Positions 16,307 to 24,893 of a DNA stretch of 35,194 bases are shown here, one piece after another (the stretch's first letter is position 1; each line of letters opens with the position of its first letter). Position numbers and translations under genes: made by a program. The notes beneath the pieces were generated by a model, which saw nothing but the letters and a program-made list of their open reading frames with translations, searched no databases and had not been told where the DNA came from. This DNA is from Sphingopyxis sp. (GTDB lineage: Bacteria > Pseudomonadota > Alphaproteobacteria > Sphingomonadales > Sphingomonadaceae), in NCBI GenBank assembly GCA_030148985.1, contig JASBSJ010000028.1, forward strand, positions 1 to 35,194. Direction: 5' to 3'.

Positions 16307-18046
16307 ATGTATGATCTGGTGATTCGCGGCGGCACCGTCGTCGATGGTTCGGGCGGCGCGCCCTTTGTCGCCGACGTCGCGATCGAGGGCGATCGGATCG
16401 TCGCGGTGGGCGAAAACCTCGCCGCGGGGCGCGACGAAATCGACGCCGGCGGCAAGATCGTCACCCCCGGCTTCGTCGATGTCCACACGCACTACGACGG
16501 GCAGGCGACGTGGGATGCCGAAATGGCACCGTCGAGCTGGCACGGCGTCACCACCGTTGTCATGGGCAATTGCGGCGTCGGCTTTGCCCCCGCGCGGCCC
16601 GATCGCCACGACTGGCTGATTTCGTTGATGGAAGGCGTCGAGGACATCCCCGGCACCGCATTGGCCGAAGGCATGACGTGGGATTGGGAAACCTTCCCCG
16701 AATATATGGATGCGCTCGAAAAACTGCCGCGCACCGTCGATGTCGCGTGCCACGTCCCGCACGGCGCGGTGCGCGCCTATGTGCTCGGCGACCGCGAGAA
16801 ACCCGGCGCGGTCCCGACCGACGCCGATGTGGCGGAGATGTCGCGCATCGTCGAGGAAGGTATCCGCGCCGGCGCGCTCGGTTTTTCGACCAGCCGCACC
16901 GTGCTGCACAAGTCGGTCGATGGCGAGCTGGTCCCCGGCACGACCGCGACCGCCGAGGAGCTGATCGCGATCGGCCGCGCGATGGGGCGCGTCGGTTATG
17001 GCGTGTTCGAAATGGCGAGCGACCTAAAGCGCGAATGGAACGAGTTTCAGTGGATGGGCGACCTCAGCCGCGAAACCGGGCTGCCGGTGACCTTCGCCGC
17101 GCTGCAATCGATCGCCAAGGAATTGCCGCTGGAGGAGCAGATCGAGGAAATGCGGCGCCAGAATGCGACCGGCGCCAACATCGTCGCGCAGATCGCGCAG
17201 CGCGGCAACGGCATCATCATGGCGTGGCAGGGGACGGTGCATCCGTTCCGTTTCAAGCCCGCGTGGAACGAGATCATTGACCTGCCGTGGGAGCAGCAGC
17301 TCGCGAAGCTCAAAGACCCGGCGTTCAAGGCGCGGATGATCGCCGAGGAAAATGTCTGGCCCGAAAGCGACATCATCGACTTCCTGAAAATCGTTGCGCT
17401 CGGCTGGCCGGTCCAGTTCGAAATGGACCCCGATTTCAATTACGAGCCGAAGATGGACGAAAGCATCGCCGCGCGCGCCGCGGCGGCGGGCGTCTCGCCG
17501 TCCGAATATGCCTATGATCTGCTCATGAAGGACGATGGCAAGGGCTTCATCTATTTCCCGATCCTCAACTACCGCGACGGCAACCTCAACTTCCTTGAGG
17601 ATCTGCAAGCTGCCGACGACACGGTGAACAGCCTGTCCGACGGCGGTGCGCATTGCGGGACGATCTGCGACGCCGCCAGCCCGACCTTCATGCTCCAGCA
17701 TTGGGTGCGCGACCGCGCAGGCAAGCGCATCGCGCTCGAACATGCGGTCAAGCGCCAGTGCCGCGACACCGCGATGCTCTATGGCCTCGAAGACCGCGGC
17801 CTGCTCGCGCCGGGCTATCTTGCCGACCTCAATGTCATCGACATGGAGAGGCTGAAACTCGGCAAGCCCTGGCTCGCCTTCGACCTGCCCGCGGGCGGCA
17901 AGCGCCTGCTGCAAAAGGCCGACGGCTATGTCGCGACGGTGAAGTCGGGCGAGGTGACCTTCCGCGATGGCGTGATGCAGGGCCCGACCCCCGGCGGCGT
18001 CATCCGCGGCCCGCAGCGCGTCGAAATGGCGATGGCGGCGGAATAG
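16307..18046 (+). CDS. D-aminoacylase-like amidohydrolase family protein
   Basis: A 579-residue metal-dependent hydrolase of the amidohydrolase superfamily, closest in pattern to N-acyl-D-amino-acid deacylases. The small beta-sandwich begins [16 protein letters not shown]. The TIM barrel starts with [12 protein letters not shown] (metal ligands H60 and H62). The Cys-containing MGNCGVG (C89) corresponds to the metal-binding cysteine of D-aminoacylase. SDGGAHCG and the C-terminal [10 protein letters not shown] close the barrel and sandwich. At about 580 residues it is longer than D-aminoacylases (about 480), like a widespread uncharacterised subgroup, so the substrate is unknown. The start follows GGGAGAG. 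A small membrane protein gene begins 4 bases after the stop, and an MDR oxidoreductase follows, giving a three-gene operon. Confidence 0.85.
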   Translation: MYDLVIRGGTVVDGSGGAPFVADVAIEGDRIVAVGENLAAGRDEIDAGGKIVTPGFVDVHTHYDGQATWDAEMAPSSWHGVTTVVMGNCGVGFAPARPDRHDWLISLMEGVEDIPGTALAEGMTWDWETFPEYMDALEKLPRTVDVACHVPHGAVRAYVLGDREKPGAVPTDADVAEMSRIVEEGIRAGALGFSTSRTVLHKSVDGELVPGTTATAEELIAIGRAMGRVGYGVFEMASDLKREWNEFQWMGDLSRETGLPVTFAALQSIAKELPLEEQIEEMRRQNATGANIVAQIAQRGNGIIMAWQGTVHPFRFKPAWNEIIDLPWEQQLAKLKDPAFKARMIAEENVWPESDIIDFLKIVALGWPVQFEMDPDFNYEPKMDESIAARAAAAGVSPSEYAYDLLMKDDGKGFIYFPILNYRDGNLNFLEDLQAADDTVNSLSDGGAHCGTICDAASPTFMLQHWVRDRAGKRIALEHAVKRQCRDTAMLYGLEDRGLLAPGYLADLNVIDMERLKLGKPWLAFDLPAGGKRLLQKADGYVATVKSGEVTFRDGVMQGPTPGGVIRGPQRVEMAMAAE

Positions 18047-18050
18047 GTCG

Positions 18051-18443
18051 ATGTTCGATGGCGCGGGCCTGCTCCGCATCGCTTATGCCGCGAACATCCT
18101 GATCCTCGTTCCCGTCTGCTGGGCTATGGTCCTCGGTGGCGGCGTGGCGAGCGTGTTCGAGGGCAAAGTCGATGAATCGGCGGGGCTGCGCCTGCTCGTC
18201 GGCAGCTTGTGGTTCGCGATCCTCGCGTGCAGCGTCGCGGGGCTGGTGATGCCAACGCTGTTCGCGCCGCTGTTGGTGGTGCAGATTATCTACAAAAGCA
18301 TGTGGCTGCTCGCCTTTGTTGCGCCGCTCGTGGCGGCGGGGCGTGGCGGCGACGTGCCGTGGGGCATTTCGGCCAGCTTCATCCTGATCGTCGCGACCTA
18401 TCCTTTTTTGCTCTGGAAATCGGGCGCGCTGTCCGCCGCCTGA
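18051..18443 (+). CDS. Four-helix integral membrane protein
   Basis: A 130-residue, strongly hydrophobic protein with four predicted membrane helices (about residues 9-31, 46-68, 70-94 and 104-124). One charged loop (FEGKVDES) separates the first two. I do not recognise a named family or catalytic residues. It starts 4 bases after the amidohydrolase stop, and an oxidoreductase gene follows 22 bases later, so it is transcribed with them. It could be a transporter accessory or simply a conserved membrane protein; there is no evidence to decide. Confidence 0.75.
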   Translation: MFDGAGLLRIAYAANILILVPVCWAMVLGGGVASVFEGKVDESAGLRLLVGSLWFAILACSVAGLVMPTLFAPLLVVQIIYKSMWLLAFVAPLVAAGRGGDVPWGISASFILIVATYPFLLWKSGALSAA

Positions 18444-18465
18444 CCCGTAACCCGAGGATGATGAC

Positions 18466-19473
18466 ATGAAAGCCATGCAATTGCGCGCGCCAGCGTCGCT
18501 CGACAATCTGGTGCCGACCGATATGTCTGATCCCGGCGATCCGGGGCCGGGCGAAATCCGCGTGCGGCTGGCGGCTTCGTCGCTCAACTTCCACGACTAT
18601 GCCGTCGTGATGGGGATGATCCCCGCCGCCGACGGGCGCATCCCGATGTCCGACGGCGCCGGGACGATCGAGGCGGTGGGCGAGGGCGTGACGCAGTTCA
18701 AACCCGGCGACACCGTGGCATCGATCTTCTTCCCCGAATGGATCGACGGCGCCCCGCCCGCGACGGCGTTTCGCGGCGTGCCGGGCGACGGCATCGACGG
18801 CTATGCGCGCGAGGTTGTAGTGACGCCGCAGCATTGGTTCACGCACGTGCCGAAGGGGTATTCGGCGGCCGAGGCCGCGACTTTAACCTGCGCCGGATTG
18901 ACCGCATGGCGCGCCTTGTTCGTCGATGGCGCAACGCAACCGGGATCGACGGTGCTGGTGCAGGGCAGCGGCGGGGTGTCGGTGTTCGCGCTGCAATTCG
19001 CCAAGGCCGCAGGCGCGCGCGTGATCGCGACCAGCTCGTCCGATGCCAAGCTCGCACGGCTGAAGGGGCTCGGCGCCGACGAGCTGATCAATTACAAAGA
19101 GGTACCGGCATGGGGCGCCAAGGCGCTCGAACTGACCGGCGGGCGCGGCGTCGATACGGTGGTCGAGATCGGCGGCGCGGGAACGCTCGACCAGTCGATG
19201 ATGGCGACGCGCGTCGGCGGCCATGTCGCGCTGATCGGCGTGCTGACGGGCTTTGCCGGGCCGGTCCAGACGGCGCTGCTGATGGCGAAGAATCTGCGCG
19301 TGCAGGGGCTGACCGTGGGCAGCCGCCAGCAACAGCTCGACATGATCGCGGGGATCGAGGCGAACGCTATCCGCCCGGTCATCAGCGACCATTTCCCGCT
19401 CGATCAGCTCGCCGACGCCTTCCGCCATCAGGCGGCGAACAAGCATTTCGGCAAGATTGTCGTCGATATTTAG
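18466..19473 (+). CDS. MDR-family NAD(P)-dependent alcohol dehydrogenase / quinone reductase
   Basis: A medium-chain dehydrogenase/reductase of 335 residues. The N-terminal GroES-like domain contains SSLNFHDYAVVMG and the substrate-side DGAGTIEAVGEGVTQFKPGD. The Rossmann domain carries VLVQGSGGVSVFALQFAKAAGA (dinucleotide-binding loop), ATSSSDAKLARLKGLGADE and GVDTVVEIGGAGT. The C-terminus (HFGKIVVDI) is family-typical. The cysteines that bind the structural zinc in classical alcohol dehydrogenases are missing, so it is more like the zinc-free quinone-oxidoreductase branch. The substrate is unknown. It is the last gene of the three-gene operon starting at 16307. Its stop codon overlaps the stop of the convergent gene. 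Confidence 0.88.
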   Translation: MKAMQLRAPASLDNLVPTDMSDPGDPGPGEIRVRLAASSLNFHDYAVVMGMIPAADGRIPMSDGAGTIEAVGEGVTQFKPGDTVASIFFPEWIDGAPPATAFRGVPGDGIDGYAREVVVTPQHWFTHVPKGYSAAEAATLTCAGLTAWRALFVDGATQPGSTVLVQGSGGVSVFALQFAKAAGARVIATSSSDAKLARLKGLGADELINYKEVPAWGAKALELTGGRGVDTVVEIGGAGTLDQSMMATRVGGHVALIGVLTGFAGPVQTALLMAKNLRVQGLTVGSRQQQLDMIAGIEANAIRPVISDHFPLDQLADAFRHQAANKHFGKIVVDI

Positions 19474-20819
19474 CGTGTTTGCAGGTCCGAAGGGAGCGTC
19501 GGTTCGCTGACGATCCGTTCCATCCGGCGCCACATTTCGTCACGGCTCGGCCGCCCGCGTTCGACATGCGCGCGCACCATCGCTTCGCCGAGGCCATAGT
19601 TGATGACATAGCTGCGATACTGGTCGGTGAAGCGCACCGACTGCTCGGCGCGCGGCTGCGAGACGAGAAGATATTTCTGGGTGAGCGCCACCGCGGTCGG
19701 CCGGTCGATTTCGCCGTCGAGATATTGTTGCGCGATCGTCAGCCGCGCTCCCGAAGCGCGCTTGATCGCCGCGAGCAGCTGCCAGTAACGGTCGTCGGCG
19801 GGCACCGCGATCCCGGCGATCGGCATCAGCACGTCGCGCTCGGTCGCGGCCTTGGCTTCGCCCGGAAAGGACAGCTCGATGCCGTAATTGGCGCTGCCTT
19901 CGGCGATCAGGCTTTGCGGACTATAGAGCGGATAGACGCTGAACTCGGTCCAGCCGCGCCCCTTCACCAGTTTCTCCTCCAGCTTCATGTTGAGGAGGTG
20001 GTGGCCCGGATACCCCTCATGGCATCCGAGGTCGAGCGCGCGCGACAGGCGGATCGGCAGGTCGGTGTTGACCTGGATCAGGCTGTGATAGCCGCCCTGG
20101 TAATAATTATAGCCGCTCCAGCTCTTATCGGTGACGAACTCGAGGCGAAAGCTCTCATCCGCGGGCATCGGGATATGCGCCAGGCTCTGCCCGCGGCAGC
20201 GCGCAATCGCGGCATCGAACGTCGGTTGCAGCTTGTCCTTGGGAATGGTGAAGGCATCGAGATAAGCCTCGACCCGTTCCGCGAGCGGTCCTTCGCCGGG
20301 AACGAGCGTTTCGATCTTCGCCAGCTCGGCGTCATAGTTCGCGAGCGGCTTCAGCTGCGGGCGCACGCCGAACAGCCGTTCCGCCTCGTCGACGAAGGCG
20401 AAGCGCGTGCCCTCCATCATCATCAGCCGCGTTTCGGCGGCGCGAAGCTGGGCGCGCAGAAAGGCTGCACGCCGCTTGGCCAGCGGGTCGGACAAGCTCT
20501 GCGCGGTGCGGTCGGTCTCGGCCAACAGCGCGCGCGTCGCGGCGAGCAGCGCCACCTTGTCGCGCGGCGCCGCTTCGGCCGCGGCCTTGATCTCGGCGGG
20601 GCCGTAATAGGCGTCGATATAGCCGGGTTCGTGCGTGCCGATTTCGAGCGACAGGCGAAGATAGGAGGTGGCGATGGCGTCCAGTGCTGCGGCGTCCGCG
20701 GTCGCGCGGCGGACCTCGATGGCCGCGACCCCCGGTTCGCCCGGTGGCGTTTTTGCCGGACCGGCAGCGCATCCCGCGAGCAGCGCGGCAAGCAGCGAAA
20801 GCGAAATCACTCTTGTCAT
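19470..20819 (-). CDS. DUF885-like metallopeptidase lipoprotein
   Basis: A 449-residue protein with a lipoprotein signal (MTRVISLSLLAALLAGC, Cys17). It carries the zinc-site motif HEGYPGHH (H267, E268, H273, H274), which in DUF885-type proteins marks a predicted zinc peptidase, followed by a downstream LIAEGSANYGIEL segment supplying a further Glu ligand. The rest is largely helical, as in that family. It is expected to sit in the outer membrane or periplasm facing peptide substrates, but the substrate is unknown. Its TAA lies on 19470-19472, overlapping the stop codon of the MDR gene on the other strand by two bases (4-base gene overlap). The nhaA gene ends 9 bases upstream on the same strand, so the two may be co-transcribed. 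Confidence 0.8.
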   Translation of the reverse strand: MTRVISLSLLAALLAGCAAGPAKTPPGEPGVAAIEVRRATADAAALDAIATSYLRLSLEIGTHEPGYIDAYYGPAEIKAAAEAAPRDKVALLAATRALLAETDRTAQSLSDPLAKRRAAFLRAQLRAAETRLMMMEGTRFAFVDEAERLFGVRPQLKPLANYDAELAKIETLVPGEGPLAERVEAYLDAFTIPKDKLQPTFDAAIARCRGQSLAHIPMPADESFRLEFVTDKSWSGYNYYQGGYHSLIQVNTDLPIRLSRALDLGCHEGYPGHHLLNMKLEEKLVKGRGWTEFSVYPLYSPQSLIAEGSANYGIELSFPGEAKAATERDVLMPIAGIAVPADDRYWQLLAAIKRASGARLTIAQQYLDGEIDRPTAVALTQKYLLVSQPRAEQSVRFTDQYRSYVINYGLGEAMVRAHVERGRPSRDEMWRRMERIVSEPTLPSDLQTR

Positions 20820-20828
20820 ATCGCTTGC

Positions 20829-22103
20829 CTAGCGGGCCGCTTCGGACGTGTCACGCACATCGCCATCGGCGGCAATTTCGCCATTGGAAGCCGATTCGAT
20901 CGCATTATGCTGTGGATGCAGCGGGGCGAAGCGCAGCACGGCAAAGCCGACGAGCGCCGCCGCGAGCGATCCCATCAGGATGCCGATCTTCGCTTCCTCG
21001 ATCAACAGCGCGTTGCCCGGAAAGGCGAGTCCGCCGATGAACAGGCTCATCGTAAAGCCGATCCCGCACAGCATCGCGACGCCATAGACCTGAAGCCACG
21101 TCGCGCCGCGGAGCCGCCCGGCGATGCCGAGTTTGACCGACAGCCAGACGCTGCCAAAAATGCCGATCTGCTTGCCGAAGAACAGCCCCGCGGCGATGCC
21201 CAGCGGCAAGGGCGCGAAAATCTGGTCGATGCCCAGCGCGCGCACGTCGACGCCCGCATTGGCAAAGCCGAACAGCGGGACGATCGCAAAGGCCACCATG
21301 GGGTGCAGCGCATGTTCGAGCCGGTGCAGCGGCGAGGTCTGGCTGTCGGGCGCGCCCGGCGTCCGCTCGAAGGGGATGGCCATCGCGGCGAGTACGCCGG
21401 CGATCGTCGCATGAACGCCCGACAGCAGCATCGCATACCAGAGCAGCAGGAAGAGCGCCATGTAGACGAGCAGGCTCTTCACCCCGCCGCGGTTGCACGC
21501 GAACATGGCGCCAAGGATCGCCGCCGCGGCGCCAAGCGCGAGCAGGTTGATCTTGGCGGTATAGAAAAGCGCGATGATCGCCACCGCGCCCATGTCGTCG
21601 ACGATCGCGACGGTGACGAGAAACAGCTTGAGCGACGTCGGCGCGCGCCTGCCGAGCAGCGCTAGCACGCCCATCGCAAAGGCGATGTCGGTCGCCGCGG
21701 GGATCGCCCAGCCCTGCGCCAGTCCGGGCTCGCCGCCGACAAAGAACATATAAAGCGCGGCGGGCACCGCCATGCCGGCGGCGGCGGCGATGAAGGGCAG
21801 GCGCCGCCGATCCCAGCTCGCAAGCCGACCATCGACGAACTCGCGCTTGATCTCCAGCCCGACGAGCAGGAAAAACACCGCCATCAGCCCGTCGTTGATC
21901 CACAGATGGACCGTCATCGGGCCGAGCTTGTCGGTGAGCACCGGCCCCGTCACCGCATGGATCAGGTCATGATACAGGCCCGACAACGGTGAATTCGCGA
22001 CAATCATTGCCAAAATGGCTGCGAAAATAAGCAGCATCCCGCCCGCGCTTTCGCTTTCGAGGAAATCGCGTAGCGCGGAAGGGGGCGGAAAACTGCGGGC
22101 CAT
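20829..22103 (-). CDS. nhaA: Na+/H+ antiporter NhaA
   Basis: NhaA exchanges cytoplasmic Na+ (or Li+) for periplasmic protons and controls pH and salt tolerance. The 424-residue product keeps the family hallmarks: FFLLVGLEIKREFVDG, PAATDIAFAMGVLALLG (D139, equivalent to the discontinuous-helix Asp), VAIVDDMGAVAIIALFY with the paired transport aspartates D169/D170, VPLFGFANAGV and GIGFTMSLFI. About twelve membrane helices are predicted. The C-terminal tail (about 25 residues) is acidic and not conserved. The start at 22103 follows AAGGAA by about 10 bases. It is divergent from the glycosyltransferase gene. E. coli nhaA is controlled by NhaR; no nhaR-like gene is next to it here. Confidence 0.96.
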   Translation of the reverse strand: MARSFPPPSALRDFLESESAGGMLLIFAAILAMIVANSPLSGLYHDLIHAVTGPVLTDKLGPMTVHLWINDGLMAVFFLLVGLEIKREFVDGRLASWDRRRLPFIAAAAGMAVPAALYMFFVGGEPGLAQGWAIPAATDIAFAMGVLALLGRRAPTSLKLFLVTVAIVDDMGAVAIIALFYTAKINLLALGAAAAILGAMFACNRGGVKSLLVYMALFLLLWYAMLLSGVHATIAGVLAAMAIPFERTPGAPDSQTSPLHRLEHALHPMVAFAIVPLFGFANAGVDVRALGIDQIFAPLPLGIAAGLFFGKQIGIFGSVWLSVKLGIAGRLRGATWLQVYGVAMLCGIGFTMSLFIGGLAFPGNALLIEEAKIGILMGSLAAALVGFAVLRFAPLHPQHNAIESASNGEIAADGDVRDTSEAAR

Positions 22104-22210
22104 GGGTCGTTATTTCCTTGATTCGTCAACGGTTTTGACAATCGTCCGGCGGCGGGCCGCCGCTTTACAAATTTGCCTTGTTCATTAGCACTCTTGCCAA
22201 GGATGGCGCC

Positions 22211-23662
22211 ATGCCATCGGTGGGGCAAGGCTGGCAAGTGGGGCTATCGACCGCATGGCTGGAATGGCTGGTGCTGGTGACCGGCCGCGAACTGATGCTG
22301 TTCGCGTCGGTGGGCATCCTGCTGATCGGCCTCGACGATCTGTTGCTCGACGCGCTGTGGCTGGCAACGCGCGGGCATCGCCGGGGGCAGGTCGCTGACG
22401 CGCCGCCGATGGAGGGCCGCATCGCCGTCTTCATTCCCGCTTGGGACGAAGCCGCAACCCTGCCCGCAACGCTTCGCCGGACCCTCGCCGCATGGGATGG
22501 GGAGGACTTCCGCCTCTACGTCGGATGCTATCCCAACGACGCGGCGACAATTTTCGCCATCTCGCCGCTGGTCGCACGTGATTCCCGATTGCGGCTGGTG
22601 ATCGGCGAGAAGGACGGCCCGACGACCAAAGGCGACAATCTGAACCGGCTCTGGGCGGCACTGTGCGCCGATGAGCGCGTCGAGGCGACGCGCTTTGCCG
22701 CGGTCGTGCTCCACGATGCCGAGGATTATGTCCACCGGCACGAATTGGCGCTCTATCGCCAGCATCTTGTCCATAATGCGATGGTGCAGATTCCCGTGGT
22801 GCCGATCATCGATCGGCGCGCGCGTTGGGTCGGGGGGCATTATGCGGATGAATTTGCCGAGGCACATGGCAAGGATCTGATGGTGCGGTCGCGGCTTGGC
22901 TTGCCGCTGCCCTCGGCAGGGGTCGGCTGCGCGCTCACGCGCAACACGCTGGCGCTTCTTGCGATTGAGCGAGGGGGACAGCCTTTTCGCGACGACAGCC
23001 TGACCGAAGATTATGAGATGGGCATGGTGATCGGCGCTTATGGACTGGGCACGCGTTTCGTCGATGCCTTTGATCGCGCCGGCGAACGCGTCGTCTCGCG
23101 CGGGGCCTTTCCGGGCCGAGCCGATGCCGCAGTTCGGCAAAAATCGCGCTGGATAGCGGGGATTGCCCTCACGGGCTGGGATCATCTGGGATGGCCGGGT
23201 TCGCGCCTGGGGGGTTCGCGACGCTCGGCTGGGCGCGACCTGCTTGCGCGCTGGATGCTCTGGCGCGACCGTCGCGCACCGCTCGCCGCTCTCATCCTGC
23301 TCACTGCTTATACCGCGCTGTTCGTCACTGCGGTGGGGCTCGCCGGGCATGTGTTGCTGGACTGGCGCGCGGTCGAACCGAGTTGGGCGATGCAATTGCT
23401 CCTCGCGCTCAATGCGCTGCTGCTATGTTGGCGCATGGGAATGCGCATTCATTTCACGGCGCGTGATCATGGCTGGCGCGAAGGGCTGTTTGCGGTGCCG
23501 CGCGCCTTTGTCGCCAACGTCATCGCGATGCTCGCGGCGCGCCGTGCGGTCCTGCTTTATTGGCGGATATTGCAATCGGGCGAGGTGATCTGGGACAAGA
23601 CCGATCATAGCGAAGCGGACGCCGTGGTCGCCGACGCGCTGGTTCGGGTGCCGACGCGATGA
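22211..23662 (+). CDS. NfrB-like family 2 glycosyltransferase, membrane-bound
   Basis: A 483-residue processive-type glycosyltransferase resembling the N-terminal half of NfrB, the inner-membrane component of the phage N4 receptor system. After one N-terminal membrane segment (about 28-55) the GT-A domain shows RIAVFIPAWDEAATL, HDAEDYV (D169, D172), QIPVVPI, the TED motif within DDSLTEDYEMG (265-267) and QKSRW (310-314), the acceptor and processivity motifs of cellulose-synthase-like enzymes. Two or three membrane helices follow. E. coli NfrB continues into a cyclic-di-GMP-binding domain; that part is absent here. The ATG at 22211 follows AAGGA by 9 bases (an upstream TTG at 22178 is less likely). 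Its stop overlaps the next gene by 4 bases (ATGA), so the pair works together. It probably makes a cell-surface glycan. Confidence 0.85.
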   Translation: MPSVGQGWQVGLSTAWLEWLVLVTGRELMLFASVGILLIGLDDLLLDALWLATRGHRRGQVADAPPMEGRIAVFIPAWDEAATLPATLRRTLAAWDGEDFRLYVGCYPNDAATIFAISPLVARDSRLRLVIGEKDGPTTKGDNLNRLWAALCADERVEATRFAAVVLHDAEDYVHRHELALYRQHLVHNAMVQIPVVPIIDRRARWVGGHYADEFAEAHGKDLMVRSRLGLPLPSAGVGCALTRNTLALLAIERGGQPFRDDSLTEDYEMGMVIGAYGLGTRFVDAFDRAGERVVSRGAFPGRADAAVRQKSRWIAGIALTGWDHLGWPGSRLGGSRRSAGRDLLARWMLWRDRRAPLAALILLTAYTALFVTAVGLAGHVLLDWRAVEPSWAMQLLLALNALLLCWRMGMRIHFTARDHGWREGLFAVPRAFVANVIAMLAARRAVLLYWRILQSGEVIWDKTDHSEADAVVADALVRVPTR

Positions 23663-24786
23663 TGATGCGCCGGGCCGATGCGCGCCGCGATGCCCCCGCG
23701 CTGCGTTTTCTGTTCGGGTGCGTCGGCGGCTGGGTTTTGCTGCGCGCCATGATGCTTTGGAGCCCCGCGATACCCGCAGCGCCACCAGCCGTTCCGGCAC
23801 CGTGGGGCGTACCATCGCCTGCGGTCGGGACCGGCGGCATTACGGCCGTCGTGCAGCGCGCGGTGACACCGCCGATTCCAGCTGGCTCGCCAAGCCGCGC
23901 GGTGCAGATGAACCGTGGAATCGGTCCGCTTCGCGGCGCGCCTGCCGCTACGACCGTCACGGGCAGCGGTGGAATGATGATGGATCGCCACGACCTTCGC
24001 CTTGCATTGATGGCGCGGCTGCTGCCTTCGCCGCCGCGAAACGATGCCCAGACGGCGACGGCTTTCGCCGAGCCGCCCTGGTATGTTGCTACACGCCGCG
24101 CGGACCCTGCGCGCGGCAAGCCCTTCTGGATGCGGCGGCCGATGTCGGGCTGGTCGACGTCGGCCTGGCTCTATTTTCGCGACGGGTCGGGCGCGGCGCC
24201 GCGCGGGATCGGGTCGTCGAGCGAACTTGGTGGCAGCCAGGGCGGCGCGCGGCTGGCTTATGGCTTTGGTCCGACCGGACGGCTGCGCGCCTATGCGCGG
24301 GGGACGATGGCGCTCGATCGGCCGCGTCAGCGCGAGGCGGCCTTCGGACTGGCCTTTGCGCCGCTCGCTCATCTGCCGATCGACGTGGCGGTCGAACAGC
24401 GCGTTGCCGCCGGGAGCGAAGGCCGAACCGCGCTCGCCGCCATGGTGAGCGGCGGGGTGTCCGAGGTCGGGCTTTCGATGGGGTTCCGGCTCGATGCCTA
24501 TGCGCAGGCGGGCGTTGTCGGTGCGCGGCGCCGCGACTTTTTTGCCGATGGCGCGGTGGTGGTCGACCGCGGGCTTGGACGTGATGACGCGTCGCTGCGC
24601 CTCGGCGCGCTGGCAGCGGGCGCCGTCCAGCCCGACGCGGCGCGCGTCGATGTCGGGCCGCGGCTGACGCTGCGCCTGCCCGATGTGGGGCAGGGCAGCC
24701 GGATCGCGCTCGACTGGCGGCAGCGCGTCGCGGGCGATGCGCTGCCGACAAGCGGCCTGGCGCTGACGCTCGCCGCCGACTTCTGA
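23659..24786 (+). CDS. Candidate outer-membrane protein paired with the glycosyltransferase (NfrA C-terminal-like)
   Basis: A 375-residue protein. Residues about 14-36 are hydrophobic (FLFGCVGGWVLLRAMMLW), a signal sequence or anchor. A Pro/Ala/Gly-rich linker runs to about 110. From about 155 onward are short alternating strands with aromatic girdle positions (SGWSTSAWLYFRDG, GGARLAYGFG, FRLDAYAQAG), ending in LALTLAADF with a terminal phenylalanine, as in outer-membrane beta-barrels. The pattern recalls the C-terminal domain of NfrA, which partners with NfrB, but the TPR repeats of E. coli NfrA are missing; this match is from memory. Its ATG overlaps the glycosyltransferase stop. A role as the export or receptor partner for the glycan is inferred from that overlap and the barrel-like end. 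Confidence 0.6.
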   Translation: MMMRRADARRDAPALRFLFGCVGGWVLLRAMMLWSPAIPAAPPAVPAPWGVPSPAVGTGGITAVVQRAVTPPIPAGSPSRAVQMNRGIGPLRGAPAATTVTGSGGMMMDRHDLRLALMARLLPSPPRNDAQTATAFAEPPWYVATRRADPARGKPFWMRRPMSGWSTSAWLYFRDGSGAAPRGIGSSSELGGSQGGARLAYGFGPTGRLRAYARGTMALDRPRQREAAFGLAFAPLAHLPIDVAVEQRVAAGSEGRTALAAMVSGGVSEVGLSMGFRLDAYAQAGVVGARRRDFFADGAVVVDRGLGRDDASLRLGALAAGAVQPDAARVDVGPRLTLRLPDVGQGSRIALDWRQRVAGDALPTSGLALTLAADF

Positions 24787-24853
24787 CCGCGGAAAAAATA
24801 GCCGCCGCCGCCGATTCCCCGCCGCGAAAAAATGCTCTAGGGTCATCGGACTC

Positions 24854-24869
24854 GGCGCAGTTTTGCGCC
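24854..24869. other. Short hairpin in the leader of the TauE gene
   Basis: A perfect 6-base stem GGCGCA / TGCGCC with a GTTT loop lies 24 bases before the GTG start at 24894. It could be a leader structure in the message or the weak end of the preceding unit. There is no T tract. Confidence 0.35.
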
Positions 24870-24893
24870 GTGAACGCATGTTTCGGGGCCTTC

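Noticed and set aside
18738..21665. A 975-codon plus-strand open frame
   Set aside because: It is a shadow: its first part is the MDR gene in another frame and the rest is antisense to the DUF885-like and nhaA genes. Its translation is Arg/Ala/Gln-rich and fits no family, while the overlapped genes carry clear motifs.
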